Positions 30,336-43,914 of a stretch of DNA of 64,000 bases are shown piece after piece. The first letter of the stretch is position 1; each line of letters opens with the position of its first letter. Location: positions 11,396,559-11,460,558 of the forward strand of contig NC_088680.1 in the NCBI RefSeq assembly GCF_950023065.1, written 5' to 3'. The DNA is from Planococcus citri. Its lineage: Eukaryota; Arthropoda; Insecta; Hemiptera; Pseudococcidae. The notes under the pieces are model-generated. The model did no database searches and was not told the DNA's origin. It was given only the letters and a program-made list of their open reading frames with translations. The position numbers were made by a program, and so were the translations under genes.

Positions 30336-33300
30336 GTAGGCAGAAGGGTCCAACAAAACCACTGGATAAAATGTCGCCCAAACGTGCTGAAAATTTGGGA
30401 ATGGGGGTTTTTTGGGACGGCGAATTCAATGCCGCAAACCGCAGCTCATGAAGCCTCATTGTTCTCGTGGAATTTCCAGTTTTCGACAAAAATGTGAATT
30501 TTTCAAGAAACAAATTCCAGCAAATGAGTCGAGAATGGGTTCCAGGGGGGTTTTCGGGGTCGAGGAATTCATCGCAACAATCGGTAGCCTGCTAGAGTTT
30601 GATTGGAAGCCTGTGGAGCGGTTTTGCACAATGAAAAGTACCAAAAACGCCACTTATGCGCATCGCCCGTGAATATGAACGTCATATTCGAAATCAGCGA
30701 CCCAAAATTAGTCACAAGTCGTCTTTGTTGCGGACAAATCGCTCACTTTTATCCACCCCAATTTGATTCCACCATTGCCTACTAGGGAGTAGGCAGAAGG
30801 GGCCAACAAAACCACTGGATAAAATGTCGCCCAAACGTGCTGAAAATTTGGGAATGGGGGTTTTTTGGGACGGCGAATTCAATGCCGCAAACCGCAGCTC
30901 ATGAAGCCTCATTGTTCTCGTGGAATTTCCAGTTTTCGACAAAAATGTGAATTTTGCAAGAAACGAATTCCAGCAAATGAGTCGAGAATGGGTTCCAGGG
31001 GGGTTTTCGGGGTCGAGGAATTCATTGCAACAATCGGTAGCTTGCTAGAGTTTGATTGGAAGCCTGTGGAGCGGTTTTGCACAATGAAAAGTACCAAAAA
31101 CGCCACTTATGCGCATCGCCCGTGAAAACGAACGTCATATTCGAAATCAGCGACCCAAAATTAGTCACAAGTCGTCTTTGTTGCGGACAAATCGCTCACT
31201 TTTATCCACCCCAATTTGATTCCACCATTGCCTACTAGGGAGTAGGCAGAAGGGGCCAACAAAACCACTGGATAAAATGTCGCCCAAACGTGCTGAAAAT
31301 TTGGGAATGGGGGTTTTTTGGGACGGCGAATTCAATGCCGCAAACCGCAGCTCATGAAGCCTCATTGTTCTCGTGGAATTTCCAGTTTTCGACAAAAATG
31401 TGAATTTTGCAAGAAACGAATTCCAGCAAATGAGTCGAGAATGGGTTCCAGGGGGGTTTTCGGGGTCGAGGAATTCATCGCAACAATCGGTAGCTTGCTA
31501 GAGTTTGATTGGAAGCCTGTGGAGCGGTTTTGCACAATGAAAAGTACCAAAAACGCCACTTATGCGCATCGCCCGTGAAAACGAACGTCATATTCGAAAT
31601 CAGCGACCCAAAATTAGTCACAAGTCGTCTTTGTTGCGGACAAATCGCTCACTTTTATCCACCCCAATTTGATTCCACCATTGCCTACTAGGGAGTAGGC
31701 AGAAGGGGCCAACAAAACCACTGGATAAAATGTCGCCCAAACGTGCTGAAAATTTGGGAATGGGGGTTTTTTGGGACGGCGAATTCAATGCCGCAAACCG
31801 CAGCTCATGAAACCTCATTGTTCTCGTGGAATTTCCAGTTTTTGACAAAAATGTGGATTTTGCAAGAAACGAATTCCAGCAAATGAGTCGAGAATGGGTT
31901 CCAGGGGGGTTTCGGGGTCGAGGAATTCATCGCAACAATCGGTAGCCTGCTAGAGTTTGATTGGAAGCCTGTGGAGCGGTTTTGCACAATGAAAAGTACC
32001 AAAAACGCCACTTATGCGCATCGCCCGTGAAAACGAACGTCATATTCGAAATCAGCGACCCAAAATTAGTCACAAGTCGTCTTTGTTGCGGACAAATCGC
32101 TCACTTTTATCCACCCCAATTTGATTCCACCATTGCCTACTAGGGAGTAGGCAGAAGGGGCCAACAAAACCACTGGATAAAATGTCGCCCAAACGTGCTG
32201 AAAATTTGGGAATGGGGGTTTTTTGGGACGGCGAATTCAATGCCGCAAACCGCAGCTCATGAAGCCTCATTGTTCTCGTGGAATTTCCAGTTTTCGACAA
32301 AAATGTGAATTTTGCAAGAAACGAATTCCAGCAAATGAGTCGAGAATGGGTTCCAGGGGGGTTTTCGGGGTCGAGGAATTCATCGCAACAATCGGTAGCT
32401 TGCTAGAGTTTGATTGGAAGCCTGTGGAGCGGTTTTGCACAATGAAAAGTACCAAAAACGCCACTTATGCGCATCGCCCGTGAAAACGAACGTCATATTC
32501 GAAATCAGCGACCCAAAATTAGTCACAAGTCGTCTTTGTTGCGGACAAATCGCTCACTTTTATCCACCCCAATTTGATTCCACCATTGCCTACTAGGGAG
32601 TAGGCAGAAGGGGCCAACAAAACCACTGGATAAAATGTCGCCCAAACGTGCTGAAAATTTGGGAATGGGGGTTTTTTGGGACGGCGAATTCAATGCCGCA
32701 AACCGCAGCTCATGAAACCTCATTGTTCTCGTGGAATTTCCAGTTTTTGACAAAAATGTGGATTTTGCAAGAAACGAATTCCAGCAAATGAGTCGAGAAT
32801 GGGTTCCAGGGGGGTTTCGGGGTCGAGGAATTCATCGCAACAATCGGTAGCCTGCTAGAGTTTGATTGGAAGCCTGTGGAGCGGTTTTGCACAATGAAAA
32901 GTACCAAAAACGCCACTTATGCGCATCGCCCGTGAATATGAACGTCATATTCGAAATCAGCGACCCAAAATTAGTCACAAGTCGTCTTTGTTGCGAACAA
33001 ATCGCTCACTTTTATCCACCCCAATTTGATTCCACCATTGCCTACTAGGGAGTAGGCAGAAGGGTCCAACAAAACCACTGGATAAAATGTCGCCCAAACG
33101 TGCTGAAAATTTGGGAATGGGGGTTTTTTGGGACGGCGAATTCAATGCCGCAAACCGCAGCTCATGAAGCCTCATTGTTCTCGTGGAATTTCCAGTTTTC
33201 GACAAAAATGTGAATTTTGCAAGAAACGAATTCCAGCAAATGAGTCGAGAATGGGTTCCAGGGGGGTTTTCGGGGTCGAGGAATTCATTGCAACAATCGG

Positions 33301-34409
33301 TAGCTTGCTAGAGTTTGATTGGAAGCCTGTGGAGCGGTTTTGCACAATGAAAAGTACCAAAAACGCCACTTATGCGCATCGCCCGTGAAAACGAACGTCA
33401 TATTCGAAATCAGCGACCCAAAATTAGTCACAAGTCGTCTTTGTTGCGGACAAATCGCTCACTTTTATCCACCCCAATTTGATTCCACCATTGCCTACTA
33501 GGGAGTAGGCAGAAGGGGCCAACAAAACCACTGGATAAAATGTCGCCCAAACGTGCTGAAAATTTGGGAATGGGGGTTTTTTGGGACGGCGAATTCAATG
33601 CCGCAAACCGCAGCTCATGAAACCTCATTGTTCTCGTGGAATTTCCAGTTTTTGACAAAAATGTGGATTTTGCAAGAAACGAATTCCAGCAAATGAGTCG
33701 AGAATGTGTTCCAGGGGGGTTTCGGGGTCGAGGAATTCATCGCAACAATCGGTAGCCTGCTAGAGTTTGATTGGAAGCCTGTGGAGCGGTTTTGCACAAT
33801 GAAAAGTACCAAAAACGCCACTTATGCGCATCGCCCGTGAAAAAGAACGTCATATTCGAAATCAGCGACCCAAAATTAGTCACAAGTCGTCTTTGTTGCG
33901 AACAAATCGCTCACTTTTATCCACCCCAATTTGATTCCACCATTGCCTACTAGGGAGTAGGCAGAAGGGGCCAACAAAACCACTGGATAAAATGTCGCCC
34001 AAACGTGCTGAAAATTTGGGAATGGGGGTTTTTTGGGACGGCGAATTCAATGCCGCAAACCGCAGCTCATGAAGCCTCATTGTTCTCGTGGAATTTCCAG
34101 TTTTCGACAAAAATGTGAATTTTGCAAGAAACGAATTCCAGCAAATGAGTCGAGAATGGGTTCCAGGGGGGTTTTCGGGGTCGAGGAATTCATTGCAACA
34201 ATCGGTAGCTTGCTAGAGTTTGATTGGAAGCCTGTGGAGCGGTTTTGCACAATGAAAAGTACCAAAAACGCCACTTATGCGCATCGCCCGTGAAAACGAA
34301 CGTCATATTCGAAATCAGCGACCCAAAATTAGTCACAAGTCGTCTTTGTTGCGGACAAATCGCTCACTTTTATCCACCCCAATTTGATTCCACCATTGCC
34401 TACTAGGGA

Positions 34410-34862
34410 GTAGGCAGAAGGGGCCAACAAAACCACTGGATAAAATGTCGCCCAAACGTGCTGAAAATTTGGGAATGGGGGTTTTTTGGGACGGCGAATT
34501 CAATGCCGCAAACCGCAGCTCATGAAACCTCATTGTTCTCGTGGAATTTCCAGTTTTTGACAAAAATGTGGATTTTGCAAGAAACGAATTCCAGCAAATG
34601 AGTCGAGAATGGGTTCCAGGGGGGTTTTCGGGGTCGAGGAATTCATCGCAACAATCGGTAGCTTGCTAGAGTTTGATTGGAAGCCTGTGGAGCGGTTTTG
34701 CACAATGAAAAGTACCAAAAACGCCACTTATGCGCATCGCCCGTGAAAACGAACGTCATATTCGAAATCAGCGACCCAAAATTAGTCACAAGTCGTCTTT
34801 GTTGCGGACAAATCGCTCACTTTTATCCACCCCAATTTGATTCCACCATTGCCTACTAGGGA
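34410..34862 (+). repeat. Chimeric B/A monomer
   Basis: The left part carries class-B markers (GAAACCTC, TTTTTGAC, GTGGATTTTG). The right part carries class-A markers (GGTTTTCGGGG, TAGCTTGC). The switch falls between about 34,570 and 34,625. Confidence 0.85.
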
Positions 34863-35767
34863 GTAGGCAGAAGGGGCCAACAAAACCACTGGATAAAATG
34901 TCGCCCAAACGTGCTGAAAATTTGGGAATGGGGGTTTTTTGGGACGGCGAATTCAATGCCGCAAACCGCAGCTCATGAAACCTCATTGTTCTCGTGGAAT
35001 TTCCAGTTTTTGACAAAAATGTGGATTTTGCAAGAAACGAATTCCAGCAAATGAGTCGAGAATGGGTTCCAGGGGGGTTTCGGGGTCGAGGAATTCATCG
35101 CAACAATCGGTAGCCTGCTAGAGTTTGATTGGAAGCCTGTGGAGCGGTTTTGCACAATGAAAAGTACCAAAAACGCCACTTATGCGCATCGCCCGTGAAA
35201 AAGAACGTCATATTCGAAATCAGCGACCCAAAATTAGTCACAAGTCGTCTTTGTTGCGGACAAATCGCTCACTTTTATCCACCCCAATTTGATTCCACCA
35301 TTGCCTACTAGGGAGTAGGCAGAAGGGGCCAACAAAACCACTGGATAAAATGTCGCCCAAACGTGCTGAAAATTTGGGAATGGGGGTTTTTTGGGACGGC
35401 GAATTCAATGCCGCAAACCGCAGCTCATGAAGCCTCATTGTTCTCGTGGAATTTCCAGTTTTCGACAAAAATGTGAATTTTGCAAGAAACGAATTCCAGC
35501 AAATGAGTCGAGAATGGGTTCCAGGGGGGTTTTCGGGGTCGAGGAATTCATCGCAACAATCGGTAGCTTGCTAGAGTTTGATTGGAAGCCTGTGGAGCGG
35601 TTTTGCACAATGAAAAGTACCAAAAACGCCACTTATGCGCATCGCCCGTGAAAACGAACGTCATATTCGAAATCAGCGACCCAAAATTAGTCACAAGTCG
35701 TCTTTGTTGCGGACAAATCGCTCACTTTTATCCACCCCAATTTGATTCCACCATTGCCTACTAGGGA

Positions 35768-37577
35768 GTAGGCAGAAGGGGCCAACAAAACCACTGGATA
35801 AAATATCGCCCAAACGTGCTGAAAATTTGGGAATGGGGGTTTTTTGGGACAGCGAATTCAATGCCGCAAACCGCAGCTCATGAAACCTCATTGTTCTCGT
35901 GGAATTTCCAGTTTTTGACAAAAATGTGGATTTTGCAAGAAACGAATTCCAGCAAATGAGTCGAGAATGGGTTCCAGGGGGGTTTCGGGGTCGAGGAATT
36001 CATCGCAACAATCGGTAGCCTGCTAGAGTTTGATTGGAAGCCTGTGGAGCGGTTTTGCACAATGAAAAGTACCAAAAACGCCACTTATGCGCATCGCCCG
36101 TGAAAAAGAACGTCATATTCGAAATCAGCGACCCAAAATTAGTCACAAGTCGTCTTTGTTGCGAACAAATCGCTCACTTTTATCCACCCCAATTTGATTC
36201 CACCATTGCCTACTAGGGAGTAGGCAGAAGGGGCCAACAAAACCACTGGATAAAATGTCGCCCAAACGTGCTGAAAATTTGGGAATGGGGGTTTTTTGGG
36301 ACGGCGAATTCAATGCCGCAAACCGCAGCTCATGAAGCCTCATTGTTCTCGTGGAATTTCCAGTTTTCGACAAAAATGTGAATTTTGCTAGAAACGAATT
36401 CCAGCAAATGAGTCGAGAATGGGTTCCAGGGGGGTTTTCGGGGTCGAGGAATTCATTGCAACAATCGGTAGCTTGCTAGAGTTTGATTGGAAGCCTGTGG
36501 AGCGGTTTTGCACAATGAAAAGTACCAAAAACGCCACTTATGCGCATCGCCCGTGAAAACGAACGTCATATTCGAAATCAGCGACCCAAAATTAGTCACA
36601 AGTCGTCTTTGTTGCGGACAAATCGCTCACTTTTATCCACCCCAATTTGATTCCACCATTGCCTACTAGGGAGTAGGCAGAAGGGGCCAACAAAACCACT
36701 GGATAAAATGTTGCCAAAACGTGCTGAAAATTTGGGAATGGGGGTTTTTTGGGACGGCGAATTCAATGCCGCAAACCGCAGCTCATGAAACCTCATTGTT
36801 CTCGTGGAATTTCCATTTTTCGACAAAAATGTGAATTTTTCAAGAAACGAATTCCAGCAAATGAGTCGAGAATGGGTTCCAGGGGGGTTTTCGGGGTCGA
36901 GGAATTCATTGCAACAATCGGTAGCTTGCTAGAGTTTGATTGGAAGCCTGTGGAGCGGTTTTGCACAATGAAAAGTACCAAAAACGCCACTTATGCGCAT
37001 CGCCCGTGAAAACGAACGTCATATTCGAAATCAGCGACCCAAAATTAGTCACAAGTCGTCTTTGTTGCGGACAAATCGCTCACTTTTATCCACCCCAATT
37101 TGATTCCACCATTGCCTACTAGGGAGTAGGCAGAAGGGGCCAACAAAACCACTGGATAAAATGTCGCCCAAACGTGCTGAAAATTTGGGAATGGGGGTTT
37201 TTTGGGACGGCGAATTCAATGCCGCAAACCGCAGCTCATGAAACCTCATTGTTCTCGTGGAATTTCCAGTTTTTGACAAAAATGTGGATTTTGCAAGAAA
37301 CGAATTCCAGCAAATGAGTCGAGAATGTGTTCCAGGGGGGTTTCGGGGTCGAGGAATTCATCGCAACAATCGGTAGCCTGCTAGAGTTTGATTGGAAGCC
37401 TGTGGAGCGGTTTTGCACAATGAAAAGTACCAAAAACGCCACTTATGCGCATCGCCCGTGAAAAAGAACGTCATATTCGAAATCAGCGACCCAAAATTAG
37501 TCACAAGTCGTCTTTGTTGCGAACAAATCGCTCACTTTTATCCACCCCAATTTGATTCCACCATTGCCTACTAGGGA
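35768..37577 (+). repeat. Four-unit block, duplicated at 41,199-43,008
   Basis: The four units run: B with AAAATATCGCC and GACAGCG; A with TTTTGCTAGAAACG; A with GCCAAAACG, TTCCATTTTTCG and TTTTTCAAG; then B with GAATGTGTTCC. The same order and the same 1,810-bp length occur 5,431 bp to the right, with only a few differences. Confidence 0.8.
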
Positions 37578-40500
37578 GTAGGCAGAAGGGGCCAACAAAA
37601 CCACTGGATAAAATGTCGCCCAAACGTGCTGAAAATTTGGGAATGGGGGTTTTTTGGGACGGCGAATTCAATGCCGCAAACCGCAGCTCATGAAACCTCA
37701 TTGTTCTCGTGGAATTTCCAGTTTTTGACAAAAATGTGGATTTTGCAAGAAACGAATTCCAGCAAATGAGTCGAGAATGTGTTCCAGGGGGGTTTCGGGG
37801 TCGAGGAATTCATCGCAACAATCGGTAGCCTGCTAGAGTTTGATTGGAAGCCTGTGGAGCGGTTTTGCACAATGAAAAGTACCAAAAACGCCACTTATGC
37901 GCATCGCCCGTGAAAAAGAACGTCATATTCGAAATCAGCGACCCAAAATTAGTCACAAGTCGTCTTTGTTGCGAACAAATCGCTCACTTTTATCCACCCC
38001 AATTTGATTCCACCATTGCCTACTAGGGAGTAGGCAGAAGGGGCCAACAAAACCACTGGATAAAATGTCGCCCAAACGTGCTGAAAATTTGGGAATGGGG
38101 GTTTTTTGGGACGGCGAATTCAATGCCGCAAACCGCAGCTCATGAAGCCTCATTGTTCTCGTGGAATTTCCAGTTTTCGACAAAAATGTGAATTTTGCAA
38201 GAAACGAATTCCAGCAAATGAGTCGAGAATGGGTTCCAGGGGGGTTTTCGGGGTCGAGGAATTCATTGCAACAATCGGTAGCTTGCTAGAGTTTGATTGG
38301 AAGCCTGTGGAGCGGTTTTGCACAATGAAAAGTACCAAAAACGCCACTTATGCGCATCGCCCGTGAAAACGAACGTCATATTCGAAATCAGCGACCCAAA
38401 ATTAGTCACAAGTCGTCTTTGTTGCGGACAAATCGCTCACTTTTATCCACCCCAATTTGATTCCACCATTGCCTACTAGGGAGTAGGCAGAAGGGGCCAA
38501 CAAAACCACTGGATAAAATGTCGCCCAAACGTGCTGAAAATTTGGGAATGGGGGTTTTTTGGGACGGCGAATTCAATGCCGCAAACCGCAGCTCATGAAA
38601 CCTCATTGTTCTCGTGGAATTTCCATTTTTCGACAAAAATGTGAATTTTTCAAGAAACGAATTCCAGCAAATGAGTCGAGAATGGGTTCCAGGGGGGTTT
38701 TCGGGGTCGAGGAATTCATTGCAACAATCGGTAGCTTGCTAGAGTTTGATTGGAAGCCTGTGGAGCGGTTTTGCACAATGAAAAGTACCAAAAACGCCAC
38801 TTATGCGCATCGCCCGTGAAAACGAACGTCATATTCGAAATCAGCGACCCAAAATTAGTCACAAGTCGTCTTTGTTGCGGACAAATCGCTCACTTTTATC
38901 CACCCCAATTTGATTCCACCATTGCCTACTAGGGAGTAGGCAGAAGGGGCCAACAAAACCACTGGATAAAATGTCGCCCAAACGTGCTGAAAATTTGGGA
39001 ATGGGGGTTTTTTGGGACGGCGAATTCAATGCCGCAAACCGCAGCTCATGAAGCCTCATTGTTCTCGTGGAATTTCCAGTTTTCGACAAAAATGTGAATT
39101 TTGCAAGAAACGAATTCCAGCAAATGAGTCGAGAATGGGTTCCAGGGGAGTTTTCGGGGTCGAGGAATTCATTGCAACAATCGGTAGCTTGCTAGAGTTT
39201 GATTGGAAGCCTGTGGAGCGGTTTTGCACAATGAAAAGTACCAAAAACGCCACTTATGCGCATCGCCCGTGAAAACGAACGTCATATTCGAAATCAGCGA
39301 CCCAAAATTAGTCACAAGTCGTCTTTGTTGCGGACAAATCGCTCACTTTTATCCACCCCAATTTGATTCCACCATTGCCTACTAGGGAGTAGGCAGAAGG
39401 GGCCAACAAAACCACTGGATAAAATGTCGCCCAAACGTGCTGAAAATTTGGGAATGGGGGTTTTTTGGGACGGCGAATTCAATGCCGCAAACCGCAGCTC
39501 ATGAAACCTCATTGTTCTCGTGGAATTTCCAGTTTTTGACAAAAATGTGGATTTTGCAAGAAACGAATTCCAGCAAATGAGTCGAGAATGTGTTCCAGGG
39601 GGGTTTCGGGGTCGAGGAATTCATCGCAACAATCGGTAGCCTGCTAGAGTTTGATTGGAAGCCTGTGGAGCGGTTTTGCACAATGAAAAGTACCAAAAAC
39701 GCCACTTATGCGCATCGCCCGTGAAAAAGAACGTCATATTCGAAATCAGCGACCCAAAATTAGTCACAAGTCGTCTTTGTTGCGAACAAATCGCTCACTT
39801 TTATCCACCCCAATTTGATTCCACCATTGCCTACTAGGGAGTAGGCAGAAGGGGCCAACAAAACCACTGGATAAAATGTCGCCCAAACGTGCTGAAAATT
39901 TGGGAATGGGGGTTTTTTGGGACGGCGAATTCAATGCCGCAAACCGCAGCTCATGAAGCCTCATTGTTCTCGTGGAATTTCCAGTTTTCGACAAAAATGT
40001 GAATTTTGCAAGAAACGAATTCCAGCAAATGAGTCGAGAATGGGTTCCAGGGGGGTTTTCGGGGTCGAGGAATTCATTGCAACAATCGGTAGCTTGCTAG
40101 AGTTTGATTGGAAGCCTGTGGAGCGGTTTTGCACAATGAAAAGTACCAAAAACGCCACTTATGCGCATCGCCCGTGAAAACGAACGTCATATTCGAAATC
40201 AGCGACCCAAAATTAGTCACAAGTCGTCTTTGTTGCGGACAAATCGCTCACTTTTATCCACCCCAATTTGATTCCACCATTGCCTACTAGGGAGTAGGCA
40301 GAAGGGGCCAACAAAACCACTGGATAAAATGTCGCCCAAACGTGCTGAAAATTTGGGAATGGGGGTTTTTTGGGACGGCGAATTCAATGCCGCAAACCGC
40401 AGCTCATGAAGCCTCATTGTTCTCGTGGAATTTCCAGTTTTCGACAAAAATGTGAATTTTGCAAGAAACGAATTCCAGCAAATGAGTCGAGAATGGGTTC

Positions 40501-41198
40501 CTGGGGGGTTTTCGGGGTCGAGGAATTCATCGCAACAATCGGTAGCTTGCTAGAGTTTGATTGGAAGCCTGTGGAGCGGTTTTGCACAATGAAAAGTACC
40601 AAAAACGCCACTTATGCGCATCGCCCGTGAAAACGAACGTCATATTCGAAATCAGCGACCCAAAATTAGTCACAAGTCGTCTTTGTTGCGGACAAATCGC
40701 TCACTTTTATCCACCCCAATTTGATTCCACCATTGCCTACTAGGGAGTAGGCAGAAGGGGCCAACAAAACCACTGGATAAAATATCGCCCAAACGTGCTG
40801 AAAATTTGGGAATGGGGGTTTTTTGGGACAGCGAATTCAATGCCGCAAACCGCAGCTCATGAAACCTCATTGTTCTCGTGGAATTTCCAGTTTTTGACAA
40901 AAATGTGGATTTTGCAAGAAACGAATTCCAGCAAATGAGTCGAGAATGGGTTCCAGGGGGGTTTCGGGGTCGAGGAATTCATCGCAACAATCGGTAGCCT
41001 GCTAGAGTTTGATTGGAAGCCTGTGGAGCGGTTTTGCACAATGAAAAGTACCAAAAACGCCACTTATGCGCATCGCCCGTGAAAACGAACGTCATATTCG
41101 AAATCAGCGACCCAAAATTAGTCACAAGTCGTCTTTGTTGCGGACAAATCGCTCACTTTTATCCACCCCAATTTGATTCCACCATTGCCTACTAGGGA

Positions 41199-43008
41199 GT
41201 AGGCAGAAGGGGCCAACAAAACCACTGGATAAAATATCGCCCAAACGTGCTGAAAATTTGGGAATGGGGGTTTTTTGGGACAGCGAATTCAATGCCGCAA
41301 ACCGCAGCTCATGAAACCTCATTGTTCTCGTGGAATTTCCAGTTTTTGACAAAAATGTGGATTTTGCAAGAAACGAATTCCAGCAAATGAGTCGAGAATG
41401 GGTTCCAGGGGGGTTTCGGGGTCGAGGAATTCATCGCAACAATCGGTAGCCTGCTAGAGTTTGATTGGAAGCCTGTGGAGCGGTTTTGCACAATGAAAAG
41501 TACCAAAAACGCCACTTATGCGCATCGCCCGTGAAAAAGAACGTCATATTCGAAATCAGCGACCCAAAATTAGTCACAAGTCGTCTTTGTTGCGAACAAA
41601 TCGCTCACTTTTATCCACCCCAATTTGATTCCACCATTGCCTACTAGGGAGTAGGCAGAAGGGGCCAACAAAACCACTGGATAAAATGTCGCCCAAACGT
41701 GCTGAAAATTTGGGAATGGGGGTTTTTTGGGACGGCGAATTCAATGCCGCAAACCGCAGCTCATGAAACCTCATTGTTCTCGTGGAATTTCCATTTTTCG
41801 ACAAAAATGTGAATTTTGCTAGAAACGAATTCCAGCAAATGAGTCGAGAATGGGTTCCAGGGGGGTTTTCGGGGTCGAGGAATTCATTGCAACAATCGGT
41901 AGCTTGCTAGAGTTTGATTGGAAGCCTGTGGAGCGGTTTTGCACAATGAAAAGTACCAAAAACGCCACTTATGCGCATCGCCCGTGAAAACGAACGTCAT
42001 ATTCGAAATCAGCGACCCAAAATTAGTCACAAGTCGTCTTTGTTGCGGACAAATCGCTCACTTTTATCCACCCCAATTTGATTCCACCATTGCCTACTAG
42101 GGAGTAGGCAGAAGGGGCCAACAAAACCACTGGATAAAATGTCGCCAAAACGTGCTGAAAATTTGGGAATGGGGGTTTTTTGGGACGGCGAATTCAATGC
42201 CGCAAACCGCAGCTCATGAAACCTCATTGTTCTCGTGGAATTTCCATTTTTCGACAAAAATGTGAATTTTTCAAGAAACGAATTCCAGCAAATGAGTCGA
42301 GAATGGGTTCCAGGGGGGTTTTCGGGGTCGAGGAATTCATTGCAACAATCGGTAGCTTGCTAGAGTTTGATTGGAAGCCTGTGGAGCGGTTTTGCACAAT
42401 GAAAAGTACCAAAAACGCCACTTATGCGCATCGCCCGTGAAAACGAACGTCATATTCGAAATCAGCGACCCAAAATTAGTCACAAGTCGTCTTTGTTGCG
42501 GACAAATCGCTCACTTTTATCCACCCCAATTTGATTCCACCATTGCCTACTAGGGAGTAGGCAGAAGGGGCCAACAAAACCACTGGATAAAATGTCGCCC
42601 AAACGTGCTGAAAATTTGGGAATGGGGGTTTTTTGGGACGGCGAATTCAATGCCGCAAACCGCAGCTCATGAAACCTCATTGTTCTCGTGGAATTTCCAG
42701 TTTTTGACAAAAATGTGGATTTTGCAAGAAACGAATTCCAGCAAATGAGTCGAGAATGTGTTCCAGGGGGGTTTCGGGGTCGAGGAATTCATCGCAACAA
42801 TCGGTAGCCTGCTAGAGTTTGATTGGAAGCCTGTGGAGCGGTTTTGCACAATGAAAAGTACCAAAAACGCCACTTATGCGCATCGCCCGTGAAAAAGAAC
42901 GTCATATTCGAAATCAGCGACCCAAAATTAGTCACAAGTCGTCTTTGTTGCGAACAAATCGCTCACTTTTATCCACCCCAATTTGATTCCACCATTGCCT
43001 ACTAGGGA
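41199..43008 (+). repeat. Second copy of the four-unit block
   Basis: This has the marker order of 35,768-37,577. Its second unit has gained GAAACCTC and TTCCATTTTTCG, matching its right-hand neighbour, which suggests local conversion. Confidence 0.8.
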
Positions 43009-43461
43009 GTAGGCAGAAGGGGCCAACAAAACCACTGGATAAAATGTCGCCCAAACGTGCTGAAAATTTGGGAATGGGGGTTTTTTGGGACGGCGAATTC
43101 AATGCCGCAAACCGCAGCTCATGAAGCCTCATTGTTCTCGTGGAATTTCCAGTTTTCGACAAAAATGTGAATTTTGCAAGAAACGAATTCCAGCAAATGA
43201 GTCGAGAATGGGTTCCAGGGGGGTTTTCGGGGTCGAGGAATTCATTGCAACAATCGGTAGCTTGCTAGAGTTTGATTGGAAGCCTGTGGAGCGGTTTTGC
43301 ACAATGAAAAGTACCAAAAACGCCACTTATGCGCATCGCCCGTGAAAACGAACGTCATATTCGAAATCAGCGACCCAAAATTAGTCACAAGTCGTCTTTG
43401 TTGCGGACAAATCGCTCACTTTTATCCACCCCAATTTGATTCCACCATTGCCTACTAGGGA

Positions 43462-43914
43462 GTAGGCAGAAGGGGCCAACAAAACCACTGGATAAAATGT
43501 CGCCCAAACGTGCTGAAAATTTGGGAATGGGGGTTTTTTGGGACGGCGAATTCAATGCCGCAAACCGCAGCTCATGAAACCTCATTGTTCTCGTGGAATT
43601 TCCAGTTTTTGACAAAAATGTGGATTTTGCAAGAAACGAATTCCAGCAAATGAGTCGAGAATGGGTTCCAGGGGGGTTTTCGGGGTCGAGGAATTCATCG
43701 CAACAATCGGTAGCTTGCTAGAGTTTGATTGGAAGCCTGTGGAGCGGTTTTGCACAATGAAAAGTACCAAAAACGCCACTTATGCGCATCGCCCGTGAAA
43801 ACGAACGTCATATTCGAAATCAGCGACCCAAAATTAGTCACAAGTCGTCTTTGTTGCGGACAAATCGCTCACTTTTATCCACCCCAATTTGATTCCACCA
43901 TTGCCTACTAGGGA
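43462..43914 (+). repeat. Chimeric B/A monomer, same junction as at 34.4 kb
   Basis: The class switch is within the same interval as in the 34,410-34,862 unit, and the preceding two units also correspond. The block was probably duplicated 20 units (9,052 bp) away after the chimera formed. Confidence 0.8.
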
